Assembly (NCBI GenBank): GCA_009711765.1
Contig: VEND01000071.1
Coordinates: 1-45,898 of the forward strand
Direction of reading: 5' to 3'
Origin: Bacillota bacterium
GTDB taxonomy: Bacteria; Bacillota; Clostridia; Tissierellales; MES13
Length of the DNA: 45,898 nucleotides
In this document: positions 25,136 to 34,614 of the stretch, in pieces
Layout: the number at the start of each line of letters is the position of its first letter
Position numbering within the stretch: the stretch's first letter is position 1
Notes under the pieces: generated by a model
What the model saw: the letters and a program-made list of their open reading frames with translations, nothing else
The model's database searches: none
Told to the model about the DNA's origin: nothing
Position numbers and translations under genes: made by a program

Positions 25136-25873
25136 TTGGATCCAGTGGCTTTTGAAGTATTTGGTATTGCTGTTAGATGGTATGGAATATTAATCTCTCT
25201 TGGATTATTATTAGGTGCTTTAATAGCTTTAAGAGAGACTAAGAGAATAGGATTTGACGACGAAAAACTTATAGATTTATTAATATTTGCAGTTCCAGCT
25301 GCAATTATAGGAGCAAGATTATATTATGTAATATTTTCCTGGGATTATTATAAAGGGGATATTATGAAAATAATAAATATAAGAGGCGGAGGACTTGCCA
25401 TTCACGGAGGAATAATAGCCAGTGTACTTACTGCAATTATATTTTGTAAAATAAGAAAGATAAGTTTTTGGCAGATAGCTGATATAACTGCTCCAAGTAT
25501 TATACTTGGTCAAGCAATAGGAAGATGGGGAAATTATATAAATAAAGAAGCCCACGGAGGACCTACTGATTTACCATGGGGTATAATGGTGGAAGGTCAA
25601 AAAGTGCATCCAACATTTTTATATGAATCATTATGGAATTTTTTAGTTTTTATATTTTTATTATGGTATAGAAAAAATAAAGTTAAGGTTAAGGGAGAAG
25701 TTTTTTTATTATATCTTATTTTATATTCCACAGCGAGATTTTTCATAGAAGGATTAAGAACAGATAGTTTAATGTTTGGTGGCTTTAGAGTAGCTCAGCT
25801 AATTAGTATAGCAATAATTATAGGTTCAATACTTTTATTTAGTTTAAAAAGAAAAGGCAAGAAAAATGTATAA
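25136..25873 (+). CDS. lgt: Prolipoprotein diacylglyceryl transferase
   Basis: The 245-residue integral membrane enzyme transfers diacylglycerol from phosphatidylglycerol to the lipobox cysteine of prolipoproteins. About seven helices are visible. Family motifs: GIAVRWYGILISLG at the first helix, RGGGLAIHGGIIA (H-G-G with the essential His) and the signature GRWGNYINKEAHGG near residue 133. Its substrates in this window would include PstS and the YhcN-like lipoprotein. The start is TTG with AAAGGAGG upstream. Confidence 0.96.
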   Translation: MDPVAFEVFGIAVRWYGILISLGLLLGALIALRETKRIGFDDEKLIDLLIFAVPAAIIGARLYYVIFSWDYYKGDIMKIINIRGGGLAIHGGIIASVLTAIIFCKIRKISFWQIADITAPSIILGQAIGRWGNYINKEAHGGPTDLPWGIMVEGQKVHPTFLYESLWNFLVFIFLLWYRKNKVKVKGEVFLLYLILYSTARFFIEGLRTDSLMFGGFRVAQLISIAIIIGSILLFSLKRKGKKNV

Positions 25874-26049
25874 AAAGATATTTTTTTCTGTTTAATACAA
25901 CAATAGGAGAAAATTGAAATTATTAGCAGAAAAATGAAGATATATTATGTCTAATTAGAAATATAGGTGTAAATGCAACCATAGGGAAATTGACATATTT
26001 TGTATTTTGGATGTAAAATATAATCACTTTTAAAAAGGAAGGTGATGTT
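25874..26049. other. Intergenic leader with promoter
   Basis: No gene is visible between lgt and the Spo0E-like gene. The promoter at 25990-26019 and an AAAGGAAGGTGAT ribosome binding site near 26034-26046 serve the small downstream gene. Confidence 0.5.
25990..26019 (+). promoter_or_regulatory. Candidate promoter of Spo0E-like gene
   Basis: TTGACA (25990-25995), 18-nt spacer, TAAAAT (26014-26019). Confidence 0.55.
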
Positions 26050-26211
26050 GTGACATTATTAGAAAAAATTGATTTATTAAGGGACAAGCTTAATAAATCA
26101 ATAAGCGATAATAATAGTTATGAAAAAATTTATAATCTAAGTATAGATTTAGACAAATTAATTACCCTTTATTATCAGAGTTTAGATTGTGAAGAAATAA
26201 AAAGTATATAA
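26050..26211 (+). CDS. Spo0E-like aspartyl-phosphate phosphatase peptide
   Basis: A 53-residue gene starts with GTG at 26050 (MTLLEKIDLLRDKLNK...) and ends with TAA at 26211. It is a helical hairpin: a first helix LLEKIDLLRDKLNKSI, a turn, and a second helix with LSIDLDKLITLYY. The second helix carries the Spo0E signature S-x-x-x-D (S-I-D-L-D) and the following L-I-x-x-Y. Spo0E proteins dephosphorylate Spo0A~P and delay sporulation. AAGGAAGGTG precedes the start by 6-7 nt, and a promoter is visible upstream. A strong terminator 70 bp later makes it a single-gene unit. Confidence 0.8.
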   Translation: MTLLEKIDLLRDKLNKSISDNNSYEKIYNLSIDLDKLITLYYQSLDCEEIKSI

Positions 26212-26226
26212 ATAAATAAGAAAAAC

Positions 26227-26263
26227 CCACTTTCCTTATTTAAAATAAACCACAATCCACCAC
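26227..26263 (-). repeat. GTGG-type motifs on the minus strand, upstream of mraZ
   Basis: CCAC occurs at 26227, 26250, 26257 and 26260 on the plus strand, that is GTGG on the minus strand, two copies being 10 bp apart. They resemble the MraZ-site core found at 26511-26546 but lie before the terminator at 26283. They could be an accessory site or chance. Confidence 0.2.
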
Positions 26264-26282
26264 AAATTAAATTGTATATTAG

Positions 26283-26312
26283 TACACGCATTTTTTGCGT
26301 GTATTTTTTTTA
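26283..26312 (+). terminator. Terminator after Spo0E-like gene
   Basis: Eight-bp perfect arms TACACGCA and TGCGTGTA around five T, then nine T. Confidence 0.93.
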
Positions 26313-26500
26313 TGGGATAAAGCACCACCATATATAGAGTATTAATAAAAGTAAATTTATAATTAAAAATTATATTAATTATCTGGTTCAAATGGCTAGG
26401 TTTACTGCTGTTAACAATAGGACTAGGGTCTTATAACAATATATATATAATTTTTTTTTAGTATATAGAAGGAATTTAAAAATACTTATAGAATTAGTTA
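26313..26500. other. mraZ upstream region
   Basis: AT-rich leader of the dcw operon with no reading frame of note. Candidate promoter hexamers (TTAACA near 26409, TATAAC near 26430) are spaced only 15 nt apart, so I do not assign the start of transcription. Confidence 0.3.
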
Positions 26501-26550
26501 GTGTGGTTTAAAGTGGTAGGAAGTGGGGGAGATTACCTCTAAGTGGGGTG
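26501..26550 (+). promoter_or_regulatory. MraZ operator repeats (MraZ box)
   Basis: AAGTGG occurs at 26511, 26521 and 26541, with a related GTGTGG at 26501, so the copies fall on one helical face at 10- and 20-bp spacing. MraZ proteins bind tandem G-rich repeats with this spacing (TGGGN in enterobacteria, AAAGTGG in Mollicutes) upstream of their own gene. The last copy overlaps the mraZ ribosome binding site GGGGTG, so binding could repress the whole dcw operon. Confidence 0.7.
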
Positions 26551-26557
26551 TGGTGTA

Positions 26558-26989
26558 ATGTTTATTGGTGAATATCAACATTCTGTAGATAAAAAAGGAA
26601 GAGTTATAATTCCAGCTAAGTTTAGAGAAAAATTAGGAGAAACCTTTATAATGACTAAAGGTTTAGATAACTGTCTTTTTATCTACCCGATGGATGAATG
26701 GAAAATATTAGAACAAAAATTAAAAACATTACCACTTACTAGAAAAGATGCTAGGGCATTTGTAAGATTTTTCTTTTCTGGTGCTAGTGAATGTCAACTA
26801 GATAAACAAGGAAGAATATTAATACCTAGTAATTTAAGAAATCATGCAGAAATTTTAAAGGATTCTGTTATTATTGGTGTTTCTAACAGAGTTGAGGTAT
26901 GGAGTAAGGAAAAATGGGAATTATATAATGATGATGATGATTTAAGTTATGAAAATATAGCAGAAAAAATGGCAGAATTAGGTATTTAA
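26558..26989 (+). CDS. mraZ: Transcriptional regulator MraZ
   Basis: The 143-residue protein is made of two SpoVT/AbrB-like halves: [24 protein letters not shown] and, later, [19 protein letters not shown]. Each carries the family D-x-K/Q-G-R-I/V-x-I/L-P DNA-binding core. It assembles into a ring and represses its own operon. I place the start at ATG 26558 with GGGGTG 7 nt upstream; an in-frame GTG at 26543 lies inside the operator and would add five residues not found in the family. It is the first gene of the dcw cluster and is followed by rsmH. Confidence 0.96.
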   Translation: MFIGEYQHSVDKKGRVIIPAKFREKLGETFIMTKGLDNCLFIYPMDEWKILEQKLKTLPLTRKDARAFVRFFFSGASECQLDKQGRILIPSNLRNHAEILKDSVIIGVSNRVEVWSKEKWELYNDDDDLSYENIAEKMAELGI

Positions 26990-27010
26990 AAATAATTTGA
27001 GGTGAATATA

Positions 27011-27943
27011 TTGGATTTTGAACATGTTTCAGTTTTATTAAATGAATCTTTGAATGGATTAAAAATAAATAAGGATGGTATATACGTAGATGGGACCTTA
27101 GGTGGTGCAGGCCACTCTAAAGAAATAGTTAAAAAATTAGAAAAAGGAAAATTAATAGGAATAGATCAAGATTTGAATGCAATAGAAAAAGCTAAAAAAG
27201 AGCTTAAGGGTTATGAAGATAAAACCATTATAGTTCATAATAATTTTAAAAATATAAAAAATGTACTGAAAAAATTAAATATAGATAAGGTAGATGGTAT
27301 TTTATTAGATCTTGGAGTTTCATCCCATCAGCTTGATGTTGCTGAAAGGGGTTTTTCTTATAATAAAGAAGCTAGATTAGATATGAGAATGGATAAAACA
27401 CAGGAGATGTCTGCTTGGAATGTGGTTAATGAATACTCAAAAGAAGCTTTAGAAAAAATTATTAAAGATTATGGAGAAGAGAGATGGGCAAGTAGAATTG
27501 CTGAATTTATAGTTAATGAAAGATTAAAAGAATCAATTGATACAACTACAGACTTAGTAGATGTAATTAAAAAAGCAGTACCAAAGGGCGTAAGAAGAGA
27601 AGGTCCCCATCCAGGAAAAAGGACATTTCAAGCTATAAGAATAGAAGTTAATCAGGAATTAGAAATATTAAAAAGAGCAATTATTGATATGGTTGATGTA
27701 TTAAAACCTAAAGGTAGAATTAGTATAATTACCTTTCATTCATTAGAAGATAGAATAGTAAAAAATACTTTTAAATATTTAAGAAAAGATTGCATATGTC
27801 CTAAAGAATTTCCTATTTGTAAATGTGATAAAGAAAGGGAGATAAAAATAATAACAAGAAAACCTATAGAACCATCAGAAGAAGAACTTAGTGAAAATAG
27901 AAGGTCTAGAAGCGCTAAATTAAGAATAGCAGAAAAAGTTTAA
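27011..27943 (+). CDS. rsmH: 16S rRNA (cytosine1402-N4)-methyltransferase
   Basis: The 310-residue SAM-dependent enzyme methylates N4 of C1402 in 16S r[13 protein letters not shown] at the N-terminus, the SAM-loop [39 protein letters not shown] and [17 protein letters not shown] are the expected blocks. A C-terminal cysteine cluster [13 protein letters not shown] is typical of Gram-positive RsmH. I choose the TTG at 27011 (GAGGTG 6 nt upstream) over a GTG at 27002 that is part of that ribosome binding site. The gene was formerly called mraW. Confidence 0.96.
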   Translation: MDFEHVSVLLNESLNGLKINKDGIYVDGTLGGAGHSKEIVKKLEKGKLIGIDQDLNAIEKAKKELKGYEDKTIIVHNNFKNIKNVLKKLNIDKVDGILLDLGVSSHQLDVAERGFSYNKEARLDMRMDKTQEMSAWNVVNEYSKEALEKIIKDYGEERWASRIAEFIVNERLKESIDTTTDLVDVIKKAVPKGVRREGPHPGKRTFQAIRIEVNQELEILKRAIIDMVDVLKPKGRISIITFHSLEDRIVKNTFKYLRKDCICPKEFPICKCDKEREIKIITRKPIEPSEEELSENRRSRSAKLRIAEKV

Positions 27944-27973
27944 AGTTCTAAAAACAAAGGGGAGTGAATAAAA

Positions 27974-28432
27974 TTGTTAGTAGCGAAAAAGGAAATTAAA
28001 ACTTACAGAGAATATGATTCTAATAAGGTTAATAAAAAACCTAAAAGAAAAACTAAGAAACCAAAATATAAATTTAAAATTTTCCTTTGTGCTACTATTG
28101 GACTTGGAATATGCATTGGGATTTTATTAAGATATGCATATATAACAGAAATAAAATATAATTTATTAGAATCAGAAAACCAAATAGTAGAATTAAAAGA
28201 AAAAAAGCAAAAATTATCACTCCGTTTAGAAGAAGTTAAAGAATCAAAAAACATAGAAAAAAGGGCCATAAATGAATTAGGTATGGTTTATCCTGATGAA
28301 GATCAAATAGTATATGTTAATGTTACTAAGATAAACAATGAAGATATAAATTCTAGTAATAATAAAAACTTCTTATTAAAGTTTTTTAGAAATACCTTTG
28401 CAAAGATAATAAATATATTTGATGTCTTTTAA
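27974..28432 (+). CDS. ftsL: FtsL-like cell division protein
   Basis: The 152-residue bitopic membrane protein has a strongly basic cytoplasmic N-terminus (KKPKRKTKKPKYKFK), one membrane helix at ~37-57 and an external coiled coil (ESENQIVELKEKKQKLSLRLEEVKES). The motif KRAINELGMVYPDEDQIVYV is shared by FtsL/DivIC proteins. It should form the FtsL-DivIC-DivIB complex that activates the septal synthase. Sequence conservation of FtsL is low, so the name rests mostly on topology and its place between rsmH and the PBP gene. The start is TTG with GGGGAGTGA upstream. Confidence 0.85.
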   Translation: MLVAKKEIKTYREYDSNKVNKKPKRKTKKPKYKFKIFLCATIGLGICIGILLRYAYITEIKYNLLESENQIVELKEKKQKLSLRLEEVKESKNIEKRAINELGMVYPDEDQIVYVNVTKINNEDINSSNNKNFLLKFFRNTFAKIINIFDVF

Positions 28433-28444
28433 GGGGGAAATAAT

Positions 28445-30658
28445 GTGTCATCTCCAACTGTGTCTACAAAAAAAAGATTAATATTAATGTTGTTTGTAGT
28501 TTCTATAGCAATGTTTGCTTTGATAGGAAGAATTGGTTATTTTCAAATAGTAAGAGGTGACGAATTAAAAAGAAGAGCTTTAGAACAATGGACAAGAGAT
28601 ATACCTATTGAGCCAAAGAGAGGTATAATTTATGATAGAAATGGAAAGAAATTAGCTATAAGTGTAAGTACAGATACAGTTTGGTGTAATCCAGCTGAGA
28701 TTAATAAAAAGAAAGCTAAAGATATAGCTAAAGATCTTTCAGACATTCTAGAAATTGACCAAGATATTTTATATAAAAAGATAACTAAAAGACAAAGTTC
28801 AACATTAATAAAAAGATGGATTGAAAAACAGCAGGCTGATAAGATAAGAAATTTAAATATTAGAGGAATAGAAGTTGTTAGTGATAATAAAAGATATTAT
28901 CCATTAGGTAATTTTGCATCCCATATACTAGGTTTTACTAATGTTGATAATGAAGGTCAATATGGCGTTGAAAAGACATATAATAAATACCTAACAGGAA
29001 TTCCTGGTAGATGGATAAAAACAGTAGATGGAAGACAAAAGGAATTACCATATAATAATGAAAAAATATATGAACCTGAGGATGGTTTAGGCGTTGTATT
29101 AACATTAGATGAAACCATACAACATTTTGCAGAAAAATCTGCTTTAGAAGCTTTAGTTAAAAATAAAGCTAAGAATGTTTCAATAATTGTTATGCAACCA
29201 AAAACAGGAGATATATTAGCATTAGCAAATAAACCAGATTATGACCCTAATGATAAGACTAAATTGCTATTTGACCCTAAAACACCATGGATGCCGTTAA
29301 ATGAACAGGAGATGAATTATTGGGAAGATGTTCCTTGGAGTCAAAAGGAGAAATTAGTTTATGATAGTTGGAGAAACTTCCCTGTAAATGATTTTTATGA
29401 ACCCGGGTCTACATTTAAAATTATTACAGCAGCGGCTGGACTAGAAGAAAATGTAGTTTCACCGGATAGTCAATTTTATTGTGATGGTTATGTACAGCAG
29501 GTAAAGGGAGCAAATATTAAATGCTGGAGATATTATAATCCCCATGGGAGTCAAAGTTTTGTTGAGGGAGCACAAAATTCTTGTAATGAGGTTTTTGTGG
29601 AAGTAGGATTAAGATTAGGTCAAGAAAAAATGTATAAGTATGTAAAAGGATTTGGTTTTGGAGAAAAAACTAGAATAGATTTAACAGGAGAAGCTTCAGG
29701 TATAGTTAATAGTCCTGATAATATGAGAGAAGTTAATTTAGCAACTGTTTCTTTTGGGCAAGGAATCTCTGTTACTCCGTTACAACTTATAACAGGAGTT
29801 TCAGCGGTAGCTAATGGTGGAAACTTAATGGAACCTAGAATAGTAAAACAATTAGTTGATAATAAAGGAAATATTAAAAAAACCTTTGAACCTAAGAAAA
29901 AAAGAAGAGTTATATCAGAAGAGACTTCTGATACTATGTTAAATATATTAGAATCTGTAGTGTCGGAGGGAACAGGTAAGAAAGCCTATGTAAGAGGCTA
30001 TAAAGTAGGAGGTAAAACTGGTACAGCACAAAAGGTTATAGATGGAAGATATGCTAGTGGAAAGTATATAGCATCTTTTATGGCTGTTGCACCTACTGAT
30101 GATCCAGAGATAGCTGTATTAGTTGTAATAGATGAACCAAGCAATGGAATATATTATGGTGGACAAATAGCTGCACCAGTTGCTGGTCAAGTTATAAAGG
30201 ATAGCCTTAATTATCTAAATATTAAACCAGATATTAAAGAAAATAAAGATAGTGATGAAGCGACAGGATATGTAGTTATCCCTGATGTTAGAAATAAAAC
30301 CATAACTGAAGCAGGAAAAATTTTATCACAGTTAGGATTAGAATATAGTACAGAAACTTTAGATGTACAAAAGAATACTATTATTATAGATCAAGTTCCA
30401 TTTCCAGGAACTAAGGTTAAAAGAGGTTCTATGATAGATCTTTTTGTTAATACTAAATATGAAAGGGATAATACTGTTATAGTACCTAACCTTACTGGTA
30501 AAAATTATAAAGAGGTCACTAACATGTTAGATAATTTAAGTTTAAGATATAAACTAGAAGGTGAAGGAATCGTTACAAATCAAAAACCAAACGCAGGTAC
30601 AAAGGTAGATTATAATTCTCTTATAGAAGTAAAATTTGATAATGCTAATCATGATTAA
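28445..30658 (+). CDS. spoVD: SpoVD/FtsI-type penicillin-binding protein (transpeptidase)
   Basis: The 737-residue class B PBP has a short cytoplasmic tail, one membrane helix at ~12-32, a pedestal domain with IEPKRGIIYDRNGKKLA, and the transpeptidase domain. Catalytic motifs are Ser322-T-F-K325, S379-C-N and K524-T-G-T. Two PASTA domains end the protein (about 610-676 and 678-737), as in SpoVD and some FtsI proteins. It cross-links peptidoglycan at the septum or in the spore cortex. Since only one PBP gene lies in this cluster, it could serve vegetative division as well. The start is GTG with AAGGGGG upstream. Confidence 0.9.
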   Translation: MSSPTVSTKKRLILMLFVVSIAMFALIGRIGYFQIVRGDELKRRALEQWTRDIPIEPKRGIIYDRNGKKLAISVSTDTVWCNPAEINKKKAKDIAKDLSDILEIDQDILYKKITKRQSSTLIKRWIEKQQADKIRNLNIRGIEVVSDNKRYYPLGNFASHILGFTNVDNEGQYGVEKTYNKYLTGIPGRWIKTVDGRQKELPYNNEKIYEPEDGLGVVLTLDETIQHFAEKSALEALVKNKAKNVSIIVMQPKTGDILALANKPDYDPNDKTKLLFDPKTPWMPLNEQEMNYWEDVPWSQKEKLVYDSWRNFPVNDFYEPGSTFKIITAAAGLEENVVSPDSQFYCDGYVQQVKGANIKCWRYYNPHGSQSFVEGAQNSCNEVFVEVGLRLGQEKMYKYVKGFGFGEKTRIDLTGEASGIVNSPDNMREVNLATVSFGQGISVTPLQLITGVSAVANGGNLMEPRIVKQLVDNKGNIKKTFEPKKKRRVISEETSDTMLNILESVVSEGTGKKAYVRGYKVGGKTGTAQKVIDGRYASGKYIASFMAVAPTDDPEIAVLVVIDEPSNGIYYGGQIAAPVAGQVIKDSLNYLNIKPDIKENKDSDEATGYVVIPDVRNKTITEAGKILSQLGLEYSTETLDVQKNTIIIDQVPFPGTKVKRGSMIDLFVNTKYERDNTVIVPNLTGKNYKEVTNMLDNLSLRYKLEGEGIVTNQKPNAGTKVDYNSLIEVKFDNANHD

Positions 30659-30702
30659 CAAAAGGTAACTTCTGACTTAAAGTTGGAAGTTGCCTTTTAA
30701 AA
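30659..30702 (+). terminator. Hairpin between PBP and murE genes
   Basis: AAAGGTAACTTC pairs with GAAGTTGCCTTT (one G-U pair) around a 13-nt loop, followed by T-rich TTTTAAAAAG. It may attenuate the operon at this point, separating the division genes upstream from mur genes downstream. Confidence 0.65.
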
Positions 30703-30761
30703 AGTGTATTTGTTGTGATATTATCTATAGGGAAGATAAAACATTTGTGAGGTGTAGATAT

Positions 30762-32222
30762 ATGAAATTGAATAAATTGATAGATTCTCTTAATCCAGTA
30801 TATATAAAAGGAGAAAAAGATAGAGATATTACTAATATTTATTATGATTCTAGAAAGGTAACTGATAATTCTATATTTATAGCAATAAAGGGTTTTAAGG
30901 TTGATGGGCATGATTTTATTAAAGAAGCGATTAATAAAGGTGCTAAAGTTATAATTATTGAAAGGGATATTGAAATCAAAAATGCTGATATTACGTTGAT
31001 TAAAGTAAAGGATTCAAGAAAAGTTTTAGCAAAAGTATCATCGAAATTTTATGATAATCCATCAAAAAAAATAGATTTAATAGGTATAACTGGAACTAAT
31101 GGCAAAACAACAACAACTTACTTAATAAAATCAATTTTAGAAAATGCAAATAAAAATATTGGCCTAATTGGTACTATAGGCAATATAATAGATGGTAAGA
31201 TTACTAAATCTAAAAATACAACTCCAGAATCTTTAGATTTACAAGAAGCTTTTTACTCTATGGTAAAAAGTAAAAAAGATAGCTGTATAATGGAGGTATC
31301 ATCCCATTCATTAGAATTACAAAGAGTCGAGGATTGTGAGTTTAATATAGGAGTTTTCACAAATTTAACTCCTGAGCATTTAGATTTACATAAAACTATA
31401 GATAATTATTTAGAAGCTAAAATCAAACTTTTTTACAAAACAAAAAATTGTAATGTAATAAATATAGATGATCCATATGGAGAAAGGATTATTAATGAAA
31501 TAAAAGAGTTAAAAACTAAGCTATTAACCTATGGAATCGATAAAGATGCAATGATAAGTGCAAAGGATATTAATATAAAAGCAGATGGAGTAAGTTTTTC
31601 TTTAAATACTCCTAAAGGTTCAATAAATATAACTATGAACATACCAGGGAAATTTAGTGTATATAATGGATTAGCTGCAGCAGCTAGTTGTTATGCTTTA
31701 GGAATTGATTTAAATACAATTAAAAAAGGCTTAGAAAATGTTAAGGGAGTTAAAGGTAGATTTGAAGTTATTCCTACAAATAAAGACTTTAATGTTATTA
31801 TTGATTATGCCCATACCCCAGATGGCTATGAAAAAATATTAGAGACTGTAAATGAATTTGCAGAGGGTAGAAAAATAATCATATTTGGTTGTGGTGGTGA
31901 CAGAGATAAAACTAAAAGACCAGTAATGGGGGAAATTGCAGCTAAAAATACTGATCTTTGCATAGTAACAACCGATAATCCAAGATCTGAAGATCCAAAG
32001 GAGATAATGAAAGATATTGTTAAAGGAATAGAAAAAGTTAATGGAAATTATATAACAGTTGAAAGTAGAGAAGATGCTATTAAGTATGCTATAGAAAATC
32101 ATAAAGCAAAGGATGTAATACTTTTAGTAGGAAAAGGACATGAAACTTATCAAATAATTGGTGAAAATGTATATCCTTTTAATGAGAGAGAAATTGTTTT
32201 AGATATACTAAAATCTCAATAA
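30762..32222 (+). CDS. murE: UDP-MurNAc-tripeptide synthetase (meso-DAP adding)
   Basis: The 486-residue Mur ligase adds the third residue to UDP-MurNAc-L-Ala-D-Glu in the cytoplasm. DSRKVTDNSIFIAIKG marks the N-terminal uridine-binding domain, GITGTNGKTTTTYLI the ATP loop near residue 112, and the C-terminal substrate motif DNPRSEDP the meso-diaminopimelate specificity (lysine-adding enzymes differ here). The wall should therefore contain meso-DAP. I place the start at ATG 30762 behind GAGGTG; the frame is open further upstream without a ribosome binding site. murF, expected next, is missing; mraY follows. Confidence 0.95.
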   Translation: MKLNKLIDSLNPVYIKGEKDRDITNIYYDSRKVTDNSIFIAIKGFKVDGHDFIKEAINKGAKVIIIERDIEIKNADITLIKVKDSRKVLAKVSSKFYDNPSKKIDLIGITGTNGKTTTTYLIKSILENANKNIGLIGTIGNIIDGKITKSKNTTPESLDLQEAFYSMVKSKKDSCIMEVSSHSLELQRVEDCEFNIGVFTNLTPEHLDLHKTIDNYLEAKIKLFYKTKNCNVINIDDPYGERIINEIKELKTKLLTYGIDKDAMISAKDINIKADGVSFSLNTPKGSINITMNIPGKFSVYNGLAAAASCYALGIDLNTIKKGLENVKGVKGRFEVIPTNKDFNVIIDYAHTPDGYEKILETVNEFAEGRKIIIFGCGGDRDKTKRPVMGEIAAKNTDLCIVTTDNPRSEDPKEIMKDIVKGIEKVNGNYITVESREDAIKYAIENHKAKDVILLVGKGHETYQIIGENVYPFNEREIVLDILKSQ

Positions 32223-32264
32223 TAACTTAGGTAATGACTTAATAAACATGAGAGGAGAAAAATT

Positions 32265-33239
32265 ATGATAGATATTAAAGATATAATAAGAGTAATAGTT
32301 ATATCTTTCGGGATTACAATTATTTTAGGACCAATTATAATACCACTTTTAAAAAGACTTAAGGTTGGCCAAAATATTAGACAAGAAGGACCAAAAACTC
32401 ATTTAAAGAAAAGCGGTACCCCTACTATGGGAGGTATAATGATATTAGCAGCAGTTTTAATTACAACGTTAACTTCTGGTGTATTAAATAAAGATTTATT
32501 TGTTTTATTAGGGGCTACTTTCGCCTTTGGAATAATTGGATTTGTAGATGATTTTATTAAAGTTGTTTTAAAAAGATCTTTAGGTTTAAGAGCATATCAA
32601 AAGCTAGTAGCTCAAATATCAGTTGCTGTTATTTTAGCTTTATATCAATCAAATATTTCAGCTTTTGGAACTAAAATAATTATACCTTTTATGGATAATG
32701 TACTTTTAGATTTAGGACCTTTATATGTACCATTTATAGCCTTTGTAGTTGTAGCTACAGTAAATAGTGTGAATTTAACAGATGGTGTTGATGGATTAGC
32801 ATCTGGAGTTACATTGATTGTTTTATCTTTCTTTAGTTTAATATCTTTAAAGTTAGGGGCAACTACAATAGCTATATTTTCAGCAGCCCTTGCTGGAAGC
32901 TGTTTTGGTTTTTTAAAGCATAATGCACATCCAGCAAAGGTTTTTATGGGGGATACAGGTTCTCTAGCCTTAGGAGGAGCTGTAGCGACAATTGCAATTT
33001 TATTAAATATATCCCTTATTATACCCATAGTTGGAGGAATATATTTTGCTGAAGCATTATCAGTTATTTTACAGGTTACTTCTTTTAAACTTACAGGTAA
33101 AAGAATACTAAAAATGAGTCCTTTGCATCATCATTATGAATTGAAAGGTTGGAAAGAGACAAGAGTAGTAACAACCTTTTGGTTAACTACAGTTGTTTTA
33201 TGTTTTGTAGGGATTTATGCATTGAGATATTTTATATAA
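32265..33239 (+). CDS. mraY: Phospho-N-acetylmuramoyl-pentapeptide-transferase
   Basis: The 324-residue membrane enzyme has about ten helices. It transfers phospho-MurNAc-pentapeptide to undecaprenyl phosphate, making lipid I. The hallmarks are GPKTHLKKSGTPTMGG near residue 45, FGIIGFVDDFIKV (Asp pair), NLTDGVDGLA, FMGDTGSLALGG and MSPLHHHYELKGW with its His triplet. GAGAGGAG lies ahead of the ATG. Confidence 0.97.
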   Translation: MIDIKDIIRVIVISFGITIILGPIIIPLLKRLKVGQNIRQEGPKTHLKKSGTPTMGGIMILAAVLITTLTSGVLNKDLFVLLGATFAFGIIGFVDDFIKVVLKRSLGLRAYQKLVAQISVAVILALYQSNISAFGTKIIIPFMDNVLLDLGPLYVPFIAFVVVATVNSVNLTDGVDGLASGVTLIVLSFFSLISLKLGATTIAIFSAALAGSCFGFLKHNAHPAKVFMGDTGSLALGGAVATIAILLNISLIIPIVGGIYFAEALSVILQVTSFKLTGKRILKMSPLHHHYELKGWKETRVVTTFWLTTVVLCFVGIYALRYFI

Positions 33240-33253
33240 AGTAGGTGAATTTA

Positions 33254-34612
33254 TTGAAGATTGAAAATAAAAAAATATTAGTATTAGGATTAGGAATAAG
33301 TGGAATTTCCACTGCTAAAGCCTTAACTAAAATGGGAGCTAATGTAATCATTAATGATTCAAAATCAAAAGAACAATTAAAGGAACAATTAAAAGATATT
33401 AAAGATATTAACGCAACATTTTATTTAGGAACTAATAGTATTGATTTAAGTGATGTTGATTTAATAATAAAAAGCCCAGGAGTCCCTTTAGATGTGGATA
33501 TAATTAAGGAAGCTAAAAACAAAAATATTGAGGTAATAACAGATATTGAATTAGCTTATAGAATTAGTAAGAATAACTTTATTGCAATAACTGGAACTAA
33601 TGGAAAAACAACTACAACTACTTTAGTAGGAGAAATATTTAAAAATTCAAATAGGAATTGTCATGTTACTGGTAATATAGGAGTTGGAATACTTTGGGAG
33701 TTAGTTAATTCTAAGGAAGATGAAAGCTTTATTATAGAAACTAGTAGTTTTCAATTAGAAAGCATTAAAAATTTTAAGCCTAATACAAGTGTAATTATTA
33801 ACGTTACTTCTGACCATATTAAATGGCATAAGAATTTTGATAATTATTTTAATGCTAAAAAGAAAGTTTATTTAAATCAAGATAATAAAGATTACACTAT
33901 ATTAAATTATGATGATCCATTACTTAAAAGTTTAGATAATGAAATAAAATCGAATGTTATATATTTTAGTCAGAAAGAAGAATTGAAAAAAGGTATATAT
34001 ATTAAGGATGAAAACATAGTTATTAATGATGGGAAAAATATCAATAAAGTAATGAAATATAAATATATAAAAATACCAGGCAAACATAATTTAGAGAATG
34101 CTTTAGCTGCTGTGGCAGTAGCCTGGGTAAATAATATAGATATAGATGTAATTAAAGATACGTTAATTAATTTTGAAGGTGTAGAACATAGACTAGAATA
34201 TGTAGATAATATAAATGGAGCAAAATATTATAATGACTCTAAAGGTACTAACCCTAATGCATCCATGAAAGCCTTAGAAGCATTAAATGCACCGATTATA
34301 CTCATTGCAGGTGGTTATGATAAGGGGAGTGAATTTAAAGAGTTTATAAAAGCTTTTAATGGAAAGGTAAAGGCTTTAATTTTATTAGGTGAAACAAAAG
34401 AAATTATTAAAGAAACTGCGATTAAATTAGGATATAATAATATATATTTAGTTAAAGATATGAGTAATGCAGTTAAAAAAGCATCTTTAATAAGCGAAAG
34501 AGAAGATAATGTATTATTATCACCGGCTTGTGCAAGTTGGGATATGTATAGTAGTTATGAACAGAGGGGAAAAGATTTTAAGAAGTGTGTATATAATTTA
34601 AGGAGGATTTAA
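33254..34612 (+). CDS. murD: UDP-MurNAc-L-alanine:D-glutamate ligase
   Basis: The 452-residue Mur ligase adds D-Glu to UDP-MurNAc-L-Ala. The N-terminal Rossmann-like domain holds ILVLGLGISGISTAKAL, the ATP loop is ITGTNGKTTTTTL near residue 112, and the C-terminal part contains NDSKGTNPNASMKALEA and ILIAGGYDKG, both typical of MurD. I choose TTG 33254 with TAGGTGA upstream over GTG 33245, which overlaps that site; the same arrangement is seen at rsmH. The stop is 2 bp before the next start. Confidence 0.96.
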   Translation: MKIENKKILVLGLGISGISTAKALTKMGANVIINDSKSKEQLKEQLKDIKDINATFYLGTNSIDLSDVDLIIKSPGVPLDVDIIKEAKNKNIEVITDIELAYRISKNNFIAITGTNGKTTTTTLVGEIFKNSNRNCHVTGNIGVGILWELVNSKEDESFIIETSSFQLESIKNFKPNTSVIINVTSDHIKWHKNFDNYFNAKKKVYLNQDNKDYTILNYDDPLLKSLDNEIKSNVIYFSQKEELKKGIYIKDENIVINDGKNINKVMKYKYIKIPGKHNLENALAAVAVAWVNNIDIDVIKDTLINFEGVEHRLEYVDNINGAKYYNDSKGTNPNASMKALEALNAPIILIAGGYDKGSEFKEFIKAFNGKVKALILLGETKEIIKETAIKLGYNNIYLVKDMSNAVKKASLISEREDNVLLSPACASWDMYSSYEQRGKDFKKCVYNLRRI

Positions 34613-34614
34613 GG

